In this document: positions 21,321-33,035 of the stretch, piece after piece
Layout: each line of letters starts with the position of its first letter
How positions within the stretch are numbered: the first letter of the stretch is position 1
Position numbers and translations under genes: made by a program
The notes under the pieces: generated by a model
Seen by the model: the letters and a program-made list of their open reading frames with translations, nothing else
Databases searched by the model: none
What the model was told of the DNA's origin: nothing
From: Symbiodinium natans
Lineage: Eukaryota > Sar > Dinophyceae > Suessiales > Symbiodiniaceae
Direction of reading: 5' to 3'
Length of the DNA: 64,000 bases
Assembly: GCA_905221605.1 (NCBI GenBank)
Contig: CAJNDS010001112.1
Location: 1,650,972-1,714,971 of the forward strand

Positions 21321-22011
21321 AGGCCGGGGGGGGGGGGGGGGGAGGGAGGGGTTTAGGGTTTAGGGTTTAGGGTTTAGGGTTTAGGGTTTAGGGTTAGTTG
21401 AGGCGAAGTGAAGTGTTTACCAAGCTTAGAGGTCTTAGGTGTTAGAGGCTTGCTATGGAGCGTAGAGATTCAACAGGCTCATTTGGTGGGCTTTCAGGGT
21501 GTCTAAGCGGCTGGGCCTAAGACAGCAAGAGCGCAAAATCTTTCTAAGGAAGGCCTCGGCGGTGTTTCTCCAACCTGTCCACATCTCCATCGGGCAACCA
21601 GAAGCTTCAAAACAAGGTCAGCTCAGAACCTGCCCCCCCCCCCCCCCCCCCCCCCAAACCCTAAACCCTAAACCCTAAACCCTAAACCCTAGTAAGCTGA
21701 AACCCGAGCTCAAGGCTTTGGGCTCGACGAGCTGATGCACCTTCGCCTCCACTTGTTGGGCTTTAGGGGGGGAGGGAGGGGGGAAGGCGCCATTGCGGAT
21801 TTCGGGGGGGGCCTCCCTTTAGGGTTTAGGGTTCAGTATTTAGAGTTTAGGGTTTAGGATGGTTTAGGGTTTTGCCAGAAAATGTTCCGTTCACTGGCTC
21901 AGTTTATCGCGTCGTGTGGCCACGGATCATCCCCTAGCCCAACGTTCCCTGACTGAGGGACTGGGTAGGTAACCTTTGACCTTTTTGGGTTACAGAGAAT
22001 CCCACTGGGTC

Positions 22012-22122
22012 GTTGTCAAAATTATGGTTCCTTTTTGGATCGCTATCATAATACGGCCCTAATATTTAGGTACCCCAAAAGGGATCATCACTTTGACAGC
22101 CACCCATATGTAAAAAGGTTAA
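22012..22122. mobile_element. Inverted-repeat element, family G
   Basis: tgtcaaaattatggttcctt at the left, aagggatcatcactttgaca at the right. Similar copies at 31945-32035 and 36950-37047. Confidence 0.65.
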
Positions 22123-22239
22123 CCTTTCTGTTGGCTAGGGTGTTCAGCCCCTAAGCTGATGAGCCCCTTTTAAGGGAAGAGAAGCATACCCTTTCGTATT
22201 CCTAACTCAATCGTGGGGCTAGCTCATGGTGGCCCGAAA

Positions 22240-22331
22240 CTTGGGATGTTCCCCCGAAAAACTGACAGTCCTTAATCGGGATTATAAACAGTCCTGTTAC
22301 GGACTGTTAGTACAGGGGGGAACATCCCAAC
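22240..22331. mobile_element. Inverted-repeat element, family B
   Basis: cttgggatgttccccc and ggggggaacatcccaa ends; inner actgacagtccttaat and ggactgttagt arms. Confidence 0.8.
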
Positions 22332-22459
22332 CCAAAACCCTAAACCCTACAAACCCCCACCCAAAACCCTAAACCCTCGCCCTAAACCCTAAACCTTGAA
22401 CCCTAAACCCTTAACCCTACACACCCCCAACCTCAAACCCTAAACCCCAAACCCGTAAG

Positions 22460-22534
22460 GTGCATGGGGTCACCGCCGCGCTGAGTGCCCTGGGCCAGGC
22501 GAAGCTCTGGCCCAGAGTGCTGGCACTTCTGGAG
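22460..22534 (+). CDS. PPR exon (VTAALSALGQAKLW)
   Basis: VHGVTAALSALGQAKLW, then PRVLALLE, between an aag acceptor and a gc donor. Joined to the next exon it gives the exact 11-residue LL-to-helix-A spacing. Confidence 0.85.
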
Positions 22535-23082
22535 GCTCCTGGTTTCAGGGTTTAGGGTTTAGAGTTTAGGGGGTCTAGGGTGTTGAGGGTTTAGAGGGTT
22601 CAGGGGGTTTATGGCAGTTTATGGGCTTTAGAGGGTTTAGGGGGTTTAATTTAGGGGTTTAGAGCGTTTAGCACTAAACCCTGAGTACACATTAGCACCC
22701 CTCAAAGAATCCGACGGAATCCCAGCTCACCAAACTCCTGAAGCCTCGCAGAGAGGGGAGAGGGTTGCCCCCGCGCCCCACAGAGCGAAAGAACGACATA
22801 AAGAACGACAGAGTGCAGCTTAGGGTTTATAGGGTTTAGGGTTTAGGAAGAAATAAGTTTTGAAAGACAGAACGAAAGAATTGCGTAAATCCAGAAAGAA
22901 ATTTCTAAAGAACAAAAGCTACAGGGAAATACACAACAAAAACTGAATGCCTAGCTAGAGACGGGCTTGACGGCCGAGAAGCAAACTCTAGAAGCCAAAG
23001 TCATACCACCCCGCCACCCCCCCCCGACCACCCCCTCTAAACCCTAAACCCTAAACCCTAAACCCTCCCCAAACATCCTGAG

Positions 23083-23162
23083 GACATTGACTCTGTGTCC
23101 CTTCGGCCGACTTCTGCAGTTTGCAACGCCGCAATTGGGGCCTGCGATGCGGCGGGGCAATG
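23083..23162 (+). CDS. PPR exon (SAVCNAAIGACDAAGQ)
   Basis: DIDSVSLRPTSAVCNAAIGA, then CDAAGQ plus TG. The gc donor splits the conserved Trp codon (TG|G), which is completed by the exon at 25447. Confidence 0.9.
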
Positions 23163-23429
23163 GCAGAGGGCGACGCCGGGACGATTCAGATGGCCCTCAA
23201 CCTTGGGGGACCCAATGAACCCAAAAGTAACCCTAAACCTTAACCCTCAAACCCTACACCCTAAACCCTAAACCCCAAACCCTCAGATGCAAACATAGGC
23301 GTTTTTTGGGGTCTAACTTGGGGTTCATTGGTCCCCAGGAGGCCCGCAACTCTCCCAAGGCGTAAATCCCAAACTCATCTTTCTCTGTTGGCTGTAAAAA
23401 CGCAGTGCTTCGGGTTGACAGGGAAGGCC

Positions 23430-23681
23430 TCCCCCTTCCCCCCTTCCCCCCTTCCCCCCTTTCCCCCCCCCTCCCCCCCGCTGTAATTCGACTCTAACCC
23501 TTTACGCCTTTACGCCGAACCCCAAACCCTAAACCCCAAACCGCCCCCCCCCCCCCCCCCCCCCCGCCCCCCCCCGCCCCCCCCCCCCCCCCCCACCCCC
23601 CCCCCCCCCTCCCCCCCCCCCCTTCCGCCCCCCATCCCCCCCCCCTCCCCCCCCCCCCCCCCCCCCCCTCCCCCCCCCCCG

Positions 23682-23712
<31 letters not shown>

Positions 23713-23722
23713 CCCCCCCCCC
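23430..23722. repeat. Poly-C tract with sparse interruptions
   Basis: About 290 bp that are almost all C, broken by single G, A, T or TT. The complementary strand is G-rich with strong quadruplex potential. Length may be unreliable, since sequencing errs in such tracts. Confidence 0.95.
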
Positions 23723-24267
23723 AAAAAAAGGGGGATGGCCTGCTGTGTCCCTCTTTGAGGCTGCTGCTGCTGGGCTCCATGCCGAGGCCTTATGTTATAG
23801 TCTATTTTATTCTATCATGTATGTCTTTTACTTATGTTGTTATCCATTGTTTTGATTATTGTGATTATTACTAGATTTTCATTTTGCTTAAAATAGTATA
23901 TTTATGAGCATGTATATGTTTATTAACATGTTTATCTTTTTATGATTTTTATGATTACTACTAGTCTTTTTTATTCCACTAGTATGTTGTATTATATCAT
24001 GTATATGTTTACTTCCATTTTTTGTATCTCAGTGTTGTTGTGATTATTTCTACTTAAAACAGTATTTTTCCTGATGTATATATATATATATGTATGTGCA
24101 TTTATCATTCGTGTTATACATAGAGGCATGGAGCCACTTTGGTGCTTTCTGGGCCGACCCTTTGCTAGGTGATTTGGGCTCAACTGAATACGGGTTTTCG
24201 CAAGAAGGCCTCAAGGAAGCCTCCGTACTGCATGTTGTGTATCTACTATCATATACATCTTGCCTTA

Positions 24268-24273
24268 AGATAC

Positions 24274-24306
<33 letters not shown>

Positions 24307-24355
24307 TGTATATGTATGCATGCATGCATGCATGCATGTGTATATATATATACGG
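24268..24355. repeat. TATG / TGCA microsatellite
   Basis: Runs of tatg, then tgca, then ta dinucleotides. Open frames here are periodic artefacts. Confidence 0.9.
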
Positions 24356-25446
24356 CGCACCAGGCACAATATCCAAGCCGATCGCATCAGCCGTGTCACA
24401 GCGATCAGCGCTTGTGGTCAGGCCTGGCGTACGTATTCAGAGCTTTCCCTGGGGCCGAGACACAGTGCAATTACATGAGTAGGCACAATCTGTCTCGCTA
24501 CACCACCACAAAGACGAGCGTGCCAAACGTGCGCATGAACCCAGGAACTTACACTGCAGACGTATGGCGTGCTCACCTTGATCGCCCTCCGAAAGGTCTG
24601 GGTCTAGGTGGCCAACCAACCCAGCCCCAAACAAGAGTACCAGGCATGCGGCAGGACCCATGACACATGTTATTTCGGTTCAAGCCTTTGCATGCCATCG
24701 CATTTCAATCGCCCAACTCCCTGATCCGGAAGTCTGAAACACTCCACGGATCTGCAACGGAAGTCTTTCGCTGCAAGTGTATCCGTGAAATGTCTTGCAC
24801 AGGCCTCAAAGTGGCAGCTCGGCTGATCGTGTAGTTTGTGCAGATAGGATTTTGGGTGCGCAAGGGAGTCTTGTTTACCCCTGTTTTGAGCTATTTTGGT
24901 CGCCAAAAGGCAAGTTTAGGGCGGGGGGGGGGGGATATTCATGTTCTGCAGCTTGCGGCTAAAGTGCTACAGCAGCCCCGACTTGGCAGTCCTTGCTGAT
25001 ATCCCCCCCCCTGAAGCGTCTTTTGATTGGACATGTACCTTCATTATGGGGTGTACCTACTGTTAACTCGTAGGGACTAAGCCCTAAGTTCCAAAGGCGT
25101 GCACAGTTGTTCGGATCTCAGAGACACACGCAGAGTAAGCCCTGAACCCTGTAAGCCCTGCACCAATAGGGGATCCGAAGTATGGGTCCTCAATTTGGGT
25201 CCCCTGCTTTCTAAACCTTGTATACACTATACAGAATAAGGGCCCACACATCGGATCCCTGTAAATCAAGGGTAAGGAACCATACTAAGGGCCCATGGTT
25301 CCAACCTTACAACCAAATGTCTAAACGACCCAAACCCCTAAAGCTCAACCCTAAGTGTGCATTAGCTTCCAAAGCTCAACCCGGAACCCAGAACCCTAAA
25401 CCCTAACCCTAAACCCTAAACCCTAAACCCTAAACCCTAAGCAGAG

Positions 25447-25518
25447 GCAGCTTGCCCTCTCACTGTACAGCTCGGCAGACGGCCCCTCGGGCGTGGCGGC
25501 GGCCGCCTCTGCCTGCGG
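25447..25518 (+). CDS. PPR exon (QLALSLYSSADG)
   Basis: G-QLALSLYSSADGPSGVAAAA, then SAC plus GG. It completes W from the previous exon and ends inside the ISACG motif at a gt donor. Confidence 0.82.
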
Positions 25519-25603
25519 GTGGGTTGAGGGCTTAGAGGGCTTAGGGTTTAGGATTTAGGGTTTAGGGTTTAGGTTTGAGGGTTGAGAGTTAGAGGGCTTG
25601 GGC

Positions 25604-25820
25604 CCCCAAGAGTGCATGTGCCTATATAGTCCGTATACCTGAAGCCTTTAGCGACTATGTCTCAGTCATAGTTGGGTACCATTTTACATGTTCAAGGGTA
25701 CTTAAACCCACTAAGGAACAACAATGTGAATTTTTTATATTACGCCAACCATGAACCAGATACAAGAACCCCTTGGAAGGCCCAAGTATATAGCATATTG
25801 GTGGTGCGGACCCTTGGGAG
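25604..25820. mobile_element. Long diverged family C element
   Basis: gtgcatgtgcctatatagtc near the left; ggcccaagtatatagc and gtgcggacccttggg near the right. About 215 bp, twice the usual length, so perhaps two nested copies. Confidence 0.5.
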
Positions 25821-26249
25821 GTCAGAAAAATGGCTCAGAGTTGAGGGCGCTTTGCTTTTGGTCCTTCGGGGCCTTCCCCTAAGGCCCCAGACAGCCCAAA
25901 GTAGGCAGCAGGCATTATTTACGGACTTTAGACCCCGTTGTAGGTACTCTTTGCAAACTTGGACCTAGGGTTCAGGTGGTAACAGTGGAAGCTCCCGGGT
26001 TGGTACTAGTTACAGAGTTACATGCAGGGCCTCATGAGAGTGAAGGGCAGAAGCGTTTGTTGATGGGGCTTTCTCCGCAAACAAAAGCGACGCCAGGTGA
26101 AGCTCAACAACCTGGTCTTTTAATTTGTGTTGGGAATAAGGTACCATATTCTTCATTTCTTTCTTTAAAGGGATGGATGGTATCCTGTAGGGATTCGCTA
26201 CCGAGGACCGGTAAGTAAACCCTAAACCTACGTAAGCCGAAAGCAACAG

Positions 26250-26331
26250 GAATGCCAGCCAATGGGCCAGAGCCCTCGTCATGATCGACAGTCTTCCAAG
26301 AGCCTCCTTGGACGAGGTCAGCTATGGGGTA
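26250..26331 (+). CDS. PPR exon (ASQWARALVMID)
   Basis: NASQWARALVMIDSLPRASL, then DEVSYGV; helix B of one repeat and the start of the next helix A. Ends at a gc donor. Confidence 0.85.
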
Positions 26332-27197
26332 GCCACCTGGCATCGCTCTGGCCGAGGTCAGTGTGTTTAACATAGGTTTTTTTTTGTTTTTTTCGGGGGG
26401 GAGGGGGGGGGGGGGGGTTCTTAAGCAAAAATAGTTTGTTTGGAGTGGCAATTGCTGGGCTCTTCATCTGCCAGCTCTGCCAACTATAACCAGCAGCATC
26501 AATTGCCACCCTCTGGTTTTCCCAATCCCTTCCGTGCTTCTAACAGAAATTGATCAAGATGCCCGTGTTCACTCACCAGGCCCCCAGATTTATATCGGTT
26601 AGCCGTCAAACGTGCCACCGTGAGATATGGAAGCATCTCAGTGGCACAGATCGTTCGCGTACCTAAGCTGTAAACCCTAAACCCCACACTGGCAAACTGT
26701 CAGCACCCAAGATCTCATCTTCTCGTGAAGCAAACTGTAAGCTCTTCAAATCCCTAAATGCACCCCTTAAAACGCCTGGACACTAAACAACGCTGACCCT
26801 CAAAATCCTCCACCCTGAGCCCTAGTATACCTGAACACTACCCACTAACTAAACCTGTGCCACGAATATGCCCTTCAACCTTAAATAGATCTAAACTCTA
26901 AACCTCTATAAATTGGGCCCAAAAATAAGTCTAAGCCCAAAACCCAATACATAAGACCGAAACATACCTGAATCTCACCCCCCCCCCCCAAAGAAAAAAG
27001 CAACATACATACATTCATACATACATACATGCATACATGCATGCACGCATACGTGCCTACATGCATATAATATAAATAAATAACAAATAAATGAACAAGC
27101 AAATGAATAAATAAACATATATATATATATACAAAATGGCAATAGTCAAGAACAAAAGTAAAATCAAACCATGAAAAAAAGCCATGACAGCACTGAG

Positions 27198-27269
27198 GCG
27201 ATCCGGGCCTGCCAGGAGCCGCGCAAGTGGCAGCTGGCGGTCCACCTCCTGGAAGAGATGTGCAGTCAG
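27198..27269 (+). CDS. PPR exon (AIRACQEPRKWQLAVHLL)
   Basis: AIRACQEPRKWQLAVHLL, then EEMCSQ after gag, in register with SYGV of the previous exon. Ends at a gc donor. Confidence 0.88.
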
Positions 27270-27734
27270 GCTCCCTGTGTTGTAGGGGGCTTTTTTACGG
27301 CTGGTTAGGATTTAGGGGGCCGACCTTCTTCCTTGAGATTTAGGGTTTTCGGGCTTTGGGTATGTTGGGTCGCGTTGAGATTTAGGGTTTTTGGGTTTTG
27401 GGTATGGTGGGTCGCATTTTGTACTACATTCATGTGGGTGCTCCCACTGCGTATGCACGCCTCTGGCACATCGGCGGAGGGGGGAAGTTGTCAGGCTGAC
27501 ACGGCTGTCCCATGTTGTTCAAAATCGCTAGAAGCTTTTGGACTGAAATTCTCAATGCTCGACAAGGCGGGTTTGGCTTGAGCAGAAACATCAATTGAAG
27601 TGGTGATTTGCCTGCACCATGGCTCTTTGACCTTCGTGACAGCATGTGGAACTTGAGCATGTAGAAGTCTCCAAAGGAAGCTGTCCCTCTCTCCCTAAAC
27701 CCTAATCCCTAAACCCTAAACCATTCCCCTGCAG

Positions 27735-27750
27735 AGTGTCCGAGAGGTCA
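27735..27750 (+). CDS. PPR 16-nt micro-exon (SVREV)
   Basis: SVREV plus A after gcag, with a gctaag donor. The leftover A plus GT of the next exon gives Ser, making REVS-AAVVAAKDAW, a helix A. Short, so tentative. Confidence 0.5.
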
Positions 27751-28400
27751 GCTAAGCGGGTGGCAAAAAAAACCCTAAACCCTAAGTTTGCTTACGTGTC
27801 AAAGCAGCTTCCTTTGCCAGGCCCTCCGCGCCAATGCAATTTGCATCAGCCAGGAGCTTACAAAGCCTCAGCGCTGGAAAGCGACAACACTGATCCCGGT
27901 GCTATGCGCACTTTAAAGTACACGCCCTGGCAATATTATGTATAATTTGAAAAGATTAAGGAGCTTGGGCCGAAAGACAAAAGTCGACAAGAGACATGGT
28001 GGCTTTAGGCTGATGCCATTGAAGCATGAGCTGCAGATCCGGGAGGGGTTTGGTTGCAGAAATTACACCTACCCAGAAAATCCCCCCCCCCCCCCTTCCC
28101 CATCATCAAACCCTCAACCATCTTCTATCTATGAAGTCCACAAGCCACCCAGGAAACGTGCTGCCTGCAGATTCTATCTATGGGGTCGGGAAACCACCCA
28201 GGCTTCGAACAATTATACCACCCCCTCCCCCGAAATCGAATTCTATCTACTCCAGGATGCCTATATCATAAGATAAGAATTTTAAGCAAAATCTCATCAT
28301 TTCACATGTAATCGTACAATCGCTGTATAAGAAGACAGCAATTTAGCAACTTAATACTTTAATATACGAACATATCAGAGCCACGGGGCAATCCGCTGAG

Positions 28401-28436
28401 GTGCGGCGGTGGTTGCCGCCAAGGATGCCTGGCACC
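28401..28436 (+). CDS. PPR exon (AAVVAAKDAWH)
   Basis: GT-AAVVAAKDAWH-C after ctgag, matching NAAISACEKxxxW. The ga donor's leftover C plus CC gives Pro. Confidence 0.72.
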
Positions 28437-29112
28437 GAAGACTAAACACGAATCCTAAGAGGGTTAGGGTTTAGGGTTTAGGGTTTAGGGTAGGCGAGGA
28501 TTCCCGCAAGCCTGCTGCAAAAGGGTTTAGGGTTTAGGGTTAGGGTTTAGAGAAGGCGAAAGTAGTACTTTTGCCTCAGTGTGGGGGCCCTTGAACTATC
28601 TCATAACTGGGCGGGGGGGGGGGGGGGGGGGCTGGGTCCTCCCTCCCCGTGTAGCGATCAGGCCGTGCAGCGTGTACGAAACCAATGCCAGGGTTCATTT
28701 TTCCCCCAAGGAAGTGGGTCCTTATATGAGCCGTCCATGGCAGTTGTTTTGTTTTCCCTTTCCTCCCGTCCCCGACCTAAATAGGTAGCTGACAGGGAGT
28801 TTCTCATTTGTACTTAGATGTTCATCGGATTTTGGACAAGCGGGTTTTTCAAATTTGGAACAATCGGGCCCTCGGTTTTTCAGAACTTGAACCATCGATC
28901 AGGGTTTGGGTGTTGTTATTATGTGTTGTGTCGCGTAACGAGAAGATAAAAACCCTTGTACGTTGACTGGTGAATGCTTGGACTTGAGATGCTGAACCCT
29001 AAACCCTAAGCCCCATTGAAACCATAAACCCTAGACCCTAAACCCCAAACCCTAAACCCTGAACCCTAAACCCCAAACCCTAAACGCAAAACCTCTGAGG
29101 AAGCTTGGCCAG

Positions 29113-29153
29113 CCGCACTGGCACTGCTCCGTCTGGCGCCCAGCGAAGCAGGC
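29113..29153 (+). CDS. PPR exon (ALALLRLAPSEAG)
   Basis: CC-ALALLRLAPSEAG follows DAWHP in register as helix B. The 3' end is uncertain. Confidence 0.7.
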
Positions 29154-29304
29154 GCTGGCGGGCAGCAGAAAGGGATGCTCTGGAACCCGAAACTCCAAAA
29201 AGGGGGGGGGGGGGGGGGGGAGGGGCGGGGGGGACGGAGGGGGGGAGTTGGGGGGTGATTGTAGTTTTGGAAATTCCGCGCTGACAGTAAGGGGATGTAG
29301 GAAA

Positions 29305-29341
29305 CCAACGACCTCCATCATGCAGTCCTTTCCTCGAGAAG
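29305..29341 (+). CDS. Possible PPR exon (NDLHHAVLSS)
   Basis: ETNDLHHAVLSS after tagg sits where helix A of the next repeat is expected. Divergent from the consensus and with unclear ends. Confidence 0.4.
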
Positions 29342-29799
29342 CCCGCGAACCGGTAACATTGAACGTGGGTTGAGGGTTTTAGGGATTGAGGGTTTTCCGT
29401 TTCAAAATGATTTTAGGGAAGCCCCACCCATCTTGCATGTTTCATAGGGCGTCCTGATCCAATCATGCCTAGTTTCGTGTCCTTGGAAAGTTTGTGATCT
29501 TGTGTGTCATTGCAAAGAGCCGGCCAGATTGTCCGAGGGCAGTTCCACCAACAACGTGGGTTTAGGGTTTGGTTTAGGGGTTGTATGAGGGCATTGACTT
29601 GTTCTTCGGTCTTATTGGTTGATGTCCATTGGGGCCCCTTTATTCTCACAGGGAAGCTACGGCAAAACGTAACCCGAATAGCATAGCTAATCCTAAACCG
29701 GCAAAGTCGTGGAGCAGTTTAGGGTTTAGGGTTTAGGGTTTAGGGTTTAGGGTTTAGTGCTAGACGGGCGGCAACAAATCACGTCAAAGTGCTGCACAG

Positions 29800-29835
29800 G
29801 CTATGGCGCAGCTGTCCGCGCGTGCCAAGAAGCTG
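29800..29835 (+). CDS. PPR exon (AMAQLSARAKKL)
   Basis: AMAQLSARAKKL after cacag, like NAAISACEKxxx; ga donor. Joined with the next exon it gives AKKLAAALALL. Confidence 0.6.
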
Positions 29836-30045
29836 GAGAGTGGGAGCCGTGCTTAGCTGACCGCGACACATGGGTGGCTATGTTGGTGACTAAAACCAAA
29901 ACATGCGTTTAGGGTCCGGTGCATAAATACAAAGTAGCGCAGCTCCCACATATTTGTTTTGATCCTGAGTGGGAGCGCTCGCACTTGCAAAGTTGGCTTG
30001 GCTCTGCTGCTTGCAGCTGGCAGTGGGGTCTTAGCTGAATCTTGC

Positions 30046-30079
<34 letters not shown>

Positions 30080-30344
30080 GGTTTTGCGTGTTGGTTGGTG
30101 TGCTGGCTGGTGTGTCGGTTGGTGTGTTGGTTGGCGGGTGGGTGGGTGGGTGGGTGGGTGGACTGGTTCTATGGTGGTGAGATTTGCCAGTGGGAGAGAC
30201 AATAAACCCTAAAGTTGTGGACATATGCCCGATACTACTTTAATTCCGACTGAGGTATGTGAACCATGAACAACCATTTTAAGGTTCATTTGGTCCCCGG
30301 TCATTTCGTCCCTCAGTAGAGGCTTAGGGTCCGTCATTGCTGAG

Positions 30345-30386
30345 GCGGCTGCGCTCGCGCTGCTGACGGAGTGTCGGCGAAGCATC
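30345..30386 (+). CDS. PPR exon (AAALALLTECRRSI)
   Basis: AAALALLTECRRSI after gctgag, a helix B. The end is near a gt or cag at about 30387. Confidence 0.62.
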
Positions 30387-31201
30387 AACCAGGTCCTTCG
30401 CCGCCAACGAAGAACACCACATGTTTGCTGGTCGAGTTGCGAGGTTGTTCACAGATGATGCTGAGGGTCGTTCGTGGTATGCAATAGCAGAACCCAAGAG
30501 ACTGCAGCACTGAACACTGGCCCCTCCTTCTCAACACATGCACGTTCACATGCCAGCAGAGGGCGACCGAACAGTTTAGCGTGCACAGGACAACCTCGCA
30601 GTCACGACGCTCACGTTGTCGGCATGTGCGCAAGTCCGCCAGTGGCAACAGGCCGCTGGGCGTGATTTCCAGGTCTTTGGCACGGGACTAGTGACGACGT
30701 AGAAGTTTTCGGAGTCCGTAGAGCCCAATTGTTCAAGACGAATGCAATTGGAGATGGAGTATAGCGGACAGATTCTCTGCAAGCAAAATGCAGGAAGCTG
30801 TAATGTTGCGTCTATTTCTGCTCGAACTCCAATGTGTGCTGCTCGAGTGCTATGATGGTGTCAATCTGGAGAAGCTTGTTGTGGGAGATCATTCTTCAGT
30901 TGGTTCCGCAGCCTCTTCTAGTTCATCGCTGCTCCCAGAGTCTCAGCGTGCGCTTAGAAGTTACGCGCGTGGAAACTGATAGTTGATGTTTCTGTAGCAT
31001 TGATTTTTTCACTAGTCTCGTCGATCACAACGTTCAAGAACATCTCGTAGCCTTGCAGCCTGCCACTGCTGAAATGCCTCCTTCAGGGTGTATGTAGAGT
31101 TTACGGTTTCAGGTTTAGACGTAGAGGATGGGCCTGGAGCCATGACATGGGTGACGATGACATCACATTTTCGGTCTTGGGGTGGCATGACCTATATCCC
31201 G

Positions 31202-31302
31202 AAGGATCCATGTACCTACATGGTATATACTTGGGCTTTAAAGGGGTTCCTATATAGTAGCTTTAGGGCCCAAGTATATACTATATAGGTACATGGATCC
31301 TT
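31202..31302. mobile_element. Inverted-repeat element, family C (near-perfect)
   Basis: aaggatccatgtaccta at the left and taggtacatggatcctt at the right, with tatatacttgggc / gcccaagtatata inside. The arms pair almost throughout, so this copy may be recent. Confidence 0.85.
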
Positions 31303-31458
31303 TGCGTATATACCTTTTACAGTCAGAGAAGTGTACAGAGAGATCCAATGGAGAGGCGTCGGTAGTCGTTGGCTGCAAGCGGCTCAGTGGTTGTGTTTGC
31401 CCCGACTTTTCCGGCCAGCGTAGCTCAGCCCGGATGCAAACATGTGTTGAAACTTTAA

Positions 31459-31498
31459 GTTGGGATGTTCACCCTTACACCTCGGGGAACATCCCAAC
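31459..31498. mobile_element. Minimal family B element
   Basis: Only the two ends remain: gttgggatgttcaccc and ggggaacatcccaac separated by a few bases, 40 bp in all. Confidence 0.65.
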
Positions 31499-32037
31499 TA
31501 TGCGCTCTGTAGTTCTTACGCCTCGTAGCATCATGGAGGTATTGAATGTAGACGCGCAGACTTCAGCACGAAGACTTAATGCTGGCCAAAGACCCGAGGG
31601 TTCATCAGTCTCTGGCACCCAAAATTTGAACAGCGAATGCCATGGAGGTGCTCTCCCTTGCAGAGTTGCTTTGTGCAGATGCTGTCCCTTGCTAGCATCG
31701 AGCATCCTCGGCGTGAGGTATGAGAGAGAGGTAACGTGTTTTTTGCCGCAGTTGCTTGGCTGACTGCGCCATGCTACATTGGGCGGGAGGGGGAAGGGCG
31801 AGGGACGAGCCCTGCAGAGAAAAGTAGAATTAGAAAGGTCTTGAAAGATGGTAAGAACCGTGCCATTCAGTATCCTTTGCTCTGGGTTCTCAGGGGTTTT
31901 CAGGGTTAATTAGAGGCTTGGGCTTAGAATCTTTAAATGGCCACTTCTCCAAATTATGGTCCCTTTAGGGTACGCTAAACAACCATGACCGCCTCATACT
32001 AGGGATTCGAGAAGTGACCATATACTTAGCAGCTGCA

Positions 32038-32098
32038 TGAGTACACTTTACACTTTTTGGGATACTAGAATCCCCTATAGAACTGAAAGTGTACATTT
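32038..32098. mobile_element. Inverted-repeat element, family E
   Basis: gtacactttacactttttgg ... ccctatagaactgaaagtgt. The same sequence forms the intron of the small gene at 50599-50719. Confidence 0.75.
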
Positions 32099-32204
32099 TT
32101 CCCCACCCTCTCGGTGTGGGGTTGTTAGATTTTAATCTCAACTCTTCTCCTCGCCCGGAGCTCTTCTCCTCGCCCGGTCTACTCCTCGCTCATCCCTGAG
32201 TCTC

Positions 32205-32515
32205 CCTAGAGTGCCCAACCCCAGAGCCTGGAGTGCCCAACCCCAGAGTGTCCCCGAAGTGCCCATCCCCAGAGTCTCCCTGGAGTGCCCAACCCCAGAG
32301 TCTTCCTGCAATCCCTAAACCCTAAACCCTAAACCCCTAAACCCTAAACCCTCCCAACCCCAGAGTGTCCAAACCTACACTGCCCAACCCCAGATGTTCC
32401 TGGAGTGCCCAGCCCCAGAAGCCTCCTGCAGTGCCCAACTGCAGAGTCTGCCTGGAGTGCCCAGAGTGTCCGCGGGGAGCCTGGAGTGTCCCTGGAGTGT
32501 CCAACCCCACAGTAT
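32205..32515. repeat. Tandem GAGTGCCCAACCCCA-type repeats
   Basis: Irregular units of about 18-33 bp containing gagtgcccaaccccagag and gagtcccctgg-like variants, interrupted by a telomere-type array at 32310-32352. Confidence 0.8.
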
Positions 32516-32624
32516 CTCTACCAAGAGAGGGTGGGGATGTTCGAAGTAAGATAATTTTGGGCTTATGGTCTCAGCAACTAAGTATTAAACAGTTTTCCTG
32601 CTGTTCGCATTCCTCGCGCTTCAG

Positions 32625-32684
32625 GCGGAGTGCGAGGCTTCGGAGCTGGGCCCTGCGCTGTCCGTCGCGCTGGCGGAATGCGAA
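32625..32684 (+). CDS. PPR-like exon (ASELGPALSVALAECE)
   Basis: AECEASELGPALSVALAECE after ttcag, ending at gtcagg. It resembles the SACE...ALxLxxEC pattern; probably the last degenerate repeat. Confidence 0.6.
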
Positions 32685-33035
32685 GTCAGGCAGCATTGCG
32701 CTCGGGTGTGGTAACTTTGGTGTGGTAACTTTCGGCTTCAGTGACGATACTAGTGATAGTGAAGGCAGATAAAGGTCGTCTTAGGAGTACTATTTGTATG
32801 TATGTTTTCCAATATCTGTGTTGTTCTGAATATCAATATATCGGTGAAATGTAGGGGGGACCCTAGGAATGATCATCTAATGGGGGAAGTAGTAGTGATA
32901 TATCGGTGAAGTGTAGGGGGGGAGTATAGGAATGATCATCTAATGGGTTGACGGTGGCATTATTACCCAAAAGGGGCGAAGGGGTCTCTGACTAAACCCT
33001 AAACCCTAAACCCTAAACCCTGGGCAAAAAAAGAA

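Larger units (their letters stand above)
23163..25446 (+). other. PPR intron with poly-C tract and microsatellites
   Basis: A 2.3-kb intron. It holds the long poly-C region (23430-23722), an AT-rich stretch (23800-24100), TATG/TGCA microsatellites (24268-24355), a few unassigned open frames and an imperfect inverted repeat around 25190-25300. No exon recognised inside. Glycine- or proline-rich frames over the poly-C tract are artefacts. Confidence 0.6.
30387..32624 (+). other. 2.2-kb intron between PPR exons
   Basis: Telomere-type repeats are absent over most of this stretch. It contains inverted-repeat elements at 31202, 31459, 31945 and 32038, and tandem gtgcccaaccccagagt units (about 32205-32515). 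Open frames of 60-156 codons cross the elements and are not convincing genes. Confidence 0.5.
13151..32684 (+). other. PPR-repeat protein gene, at least 22 exons
   Basis: Gene-level entry. Exons of 16-111 nt join in phase to a chain of 35-residue pentatricopeptide repeats of the dinoflagellate type (pattern xxVVSYNAAISACEKxGQW then xxALxLLxxM). PPR proteins are helical-repeat, sequence-specific RNA-binding proteins that act mostly in plastids or mitochondria on RNA processing and stability. Introns cut at recurring places: after the Met/Glu of LLxxM, inside ISACEK, and just before or inside GQW. Start codon and targeting peptide were not identified. The whole gene lies inside OGDH intron 18. 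A methyltransferase-like domain follows from 34.76 kb and may be the C-terminus of the same protein. Confidence 0.8.

Noticed and set aside
23494-23780. Glycine-rich open frames on the minus strand
   Set aside because: Direct translation of the poly-C/poly-G tract.
24050-24376. Open frames around the TATG/TGCA microsatellite
   Set aside because: Periodic sequence with no codon-like composition and no splice context.
31293-31763. 156-codon open frame as a gene
   Set aside because: It runs through two inverted-repeat elements (families C and B) and shows no domain.
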